A stretch of 6,480 bases of DNA from Pseudomonadota bacterium (GTDB lineage: Bacteria > Pseudomonadota > Gammaproteobacteria > Arenicellales > Poriferihabitantaceae): the NCBI GenBank assembly GCA_024226105.1, contig JAAELZ010000679.1, forward strand, positions 1-6,480, in the 5' to 3' direction. This document shows, one piece after another, positions 5,035 through 6,480 of the stretch (position 1 is its first letter; the number at the start of each line of letters is the position of its first letter). A program made the translations under genes and the position numbers. Under the pieces are notes generated by a model. That model ran no database searches. It had not been told where the DNA came from and was given only the letters and a program-made list of their open reading frames with translations.

Positions 5035-6480
5035 ATGGCTTCCGGAATTAAACCATTATTGTCCATCCGCGACCTCGAGGTTGAATTTGAAGTGCATGGA
5101 ACAACAGTGGACGCCGTTCGGGGCGTATCCTTTGATATCTACCCCGGCACCTCGGTTGCACTGGTGGGCGAATCAGGCTCCGGTAAGTCGGTAATTGCGC
5201 GTACCTTAATGGGATTGCTGGCCAGCAATGGCCGCATAAAAGGCGGACAGATTCTGCTCAACCAGTCCGACAACGGTGATGGAATTGATATCGCCGCTCA
5301 GGATCAGGATAGCAAAGTCATGCAGTCCATTCGCGGCGGCACGATTTCAATGATTTTTCAGGAACCGATGGTTTCGCTCTCCCCTGTGCATACTATCAGT
5401 GACCAGATTTGTGAAGCACTGATGATTCACCGTGATGTCAGCGAGCAGGAAGGTGAAGACCTGACTCTGGAGATGCTGAAACTGGTCGGTTTTCGTAACG
5501 CCACTGAAATGATGAGCGCCTACCCCTTTGAACTATCCGGGGGTATGCGGCAGCGCGCCATGATTGCAATGGCTCTGGTCTGTCACCCGTCGCTGTTAAT
5601 CGCTGACGAACCGACTACCGCACTTGATGTAACCATTCAGGCTCAGATTCTGGAGCTGATCGCATCGCTGCAAAAGAAACTCAATATGGCAGTGCTGATG
5701 ATCACCCATGATCTCGGTGTTGTTGCCAACGTTGCCGAACATGTCGTGGTACTTTACCAGGGACAGGTAATGGAGCGGGGCTCGGTAGAACAACTCTACC
5801 GCAACCCCGGCCACCGTTATACCCGTTCATTGATGGATGCCGTTCCGCGTTTTGATATGGGGCCGGACGAACGCCTGACCCCTATAAGGGAAATCAAACC
5901 CAAAATCGGCTCAATGCTTAAGCAAAAGTCGGCTGATGAGCACGCCAACCCGGATATCATTACGGTCAAAAACGTAAGCAAAACCTTCACCTTGCGCAGT
6001 AGCAACTGGTCACTGAGAAGCCGTACACGAACCATCAATGCTGTGGATGACGTTTCGTTTAATTTGCGTCGGGGAGAGAGCCTGGGACTGGTGGGTGAAA
6101 GCGGCAGTGGTAAAACCACACTGGCAAAAATGGTGGCACGGGCTTTCAGTCCGGATCAGGGTGACATCCACTTTTATTCCCGCGACCAGGAGTATGACGT
6201 TAATAATCTGGATGATGAGGCCTTGCTGGATTACCGGCGACGGGCTCAATATATATTCCAGGACCCGGTAGGCTCGCTCAATCCGCGCATGACCATATTC
6301 GACATCATCCGTGAACCGCTGGTGATTCATAAACTCGGTGACCGTGATCAGCAAATTGAAATGGTCAAAGAACTCATGGAACTGGTGGGGCTTGATACCC
6401 GTTTTTTACGCCGCTATCCGCATAGTTTTTCCGGCGGCCAGAGACAGCGCATCGGTATCGCCAGGGCGCTGGCCCTGCAA
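5035..6480 (+). CDS. Dual-cassette oligopeptide/microcin-type ABC transporter ATPase (YejF-like), C-terminus cut by window edge
   Basis: 482 codons are visible with no stop; the window ends inside the gene. It is the fused ATP-hydrolysing subunit of a peptide-class ABC importer, equivalent to DppD plus DppF in one chain. Cassette 1: Walker A GESGSGKS (45-52), Q-loop Gln109 in FQEPMVSLSPVHT, signature LSGGMRQR (167-174), Walker B LLIADEP (187-193), H-loop His225. The linker NPGHRYTRSLMDAVP (257-271) is the oligopeptide-family segment, usually NPxHPYT. Cassette 2: Walker A GESGSGKT (354-361), Q-loop Gln409 in FQDPVGSLNP, signature FSGGQRQR (465-472); its Walker B falls beyond the edge. ATG 5035 is the first start after an in-frame TGA at 5029-5031, and the Shine-Dalgarno is weak. 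The permease and binding-protein genes are not upstream, where trpD lies divergent, so they must be downstream or elsewhere. The transported substrate cannot be told. Confidence 0.93.
   Translation, partial: MASGIKPLLSIRDLEVEFEVHGTTVDAVRGVSFDIYPGTSVALVGESGSGKSVIARTLMGLLASNGRIKGGQILLNQSDNGDGIDIAAQDQDSKVMQSIRGGTISMIFQEPMVSLSPVHTISDQICEALMIHRDVSEQEGEDLTLEMLKLVGFRNATEMMSAYPFELSGGMRQRAMIAMALVCHPSLLIADEPTTALDVTIQAQILELIASLQKKLNMAVLMITHDLGVVANVAEHVVVLYQGQVMERGSVEQLYRNPGHRYTRSLMDAVPRFDMGPDERLTPIREIKPKIGSMLKQKSADEHANPDIITVKNVSKTFTLRSSNWSLRSRTRTINAVDDVSFNLRRGESLGLVGESGSGKTTLAKMVARAFSPDQGDIHFYSRDQEYDVNNLDDEALLDYRRRAQYIFQDPVGSLNPRMTIFDIIREPLVIHKLGDRDQQIEMVKELMELVGLDTRFLRRYPHSFSGGQRQRIGIARALALQ

Noticed and set aside
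4979..5194. 71-codon plus-strand frame starting before the ABC gene
   Set aside because: It overlaps the ABC ATPase in another frame. The ATPase frame holds Walker A and all other motifs, and this frame has nothing recognisable.
6010..6354. 114-codon minus-strand frame antisense to the ABC ATPase
   Set aside because: It is an antisense shadow of the second ATP-binding cassette with no independent support.

Overview
The window reads as an ordinary chromosomal segment of a gammaproteobacterium. TrpD, the YfgD-type ArsC, WrbA and YaiI all look most like Pseudomonas/Enterobacteria-type proteins. A small Tat-exported-looking protein of a kind I associate with marine gammaproteobacteria is also present. 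The species cannot be fixed from the sequence alone. No phage, transposase, CRISPR array, tRNA or rRNA is visible. All intergenic stretches are shorter than 300 bases.

Left part (1-3037): a YihY/BrkB-family inner-membrane protein gene is cut by the left edge and reads leftward. Divergent from it, across a 97-bp gap, is a tightly packed four-gene cluster reading rightward: a YfgD-type arsenate-reductase-like thioredoxin-fold protein, WrbA NAD(P)H:quinone oxidoreductase, pantothenate synthetase PanC, and the YaiI/UPF0178 protein. Gaps are 12 and 14 bp, then a 4-bp ATGA overlap, so it is probably one operon. wrbA appears to start at TTG and panC at GTG, each with a poor Shine-Dalgarno sequence, which suggests translational coupling. 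From memory, Pseudomonas keeps yihY, the arsC-like gene and wrbA together; panC is the unusual member here.

Middle (3038-3885): an AT-rich gap leads to a single-gene unit. It encodes a 170-residue protein with a twin-arginine-like signal ending in a WTKP...LPVHA motif and a small, very acidic, six-cysteine mature domain. A convincing intrinsic terminator overlaps its stop codon. This is the least explained gene in the window.

Right part (3886-6480): trpD (anthranilate phosphoribosyltransferase) reads leftward without trpG or trpC beside it on the visible side. A dual-cassette oligopeptide-type ABC ATPase reads rightward and is cut by the right edge inside its second cassette. The 129-bp divergent spacer holds a good minus-strand promoter candidate for trpD, a perfect 16-bp tandem duplication in the predicted trpD leader, and a small palindrome.

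I did not find a clear new multi-gene system. The best leads are the Tat-like orphan, the tandem repeat before trpD, and the divergent-looking PanC without PanB.
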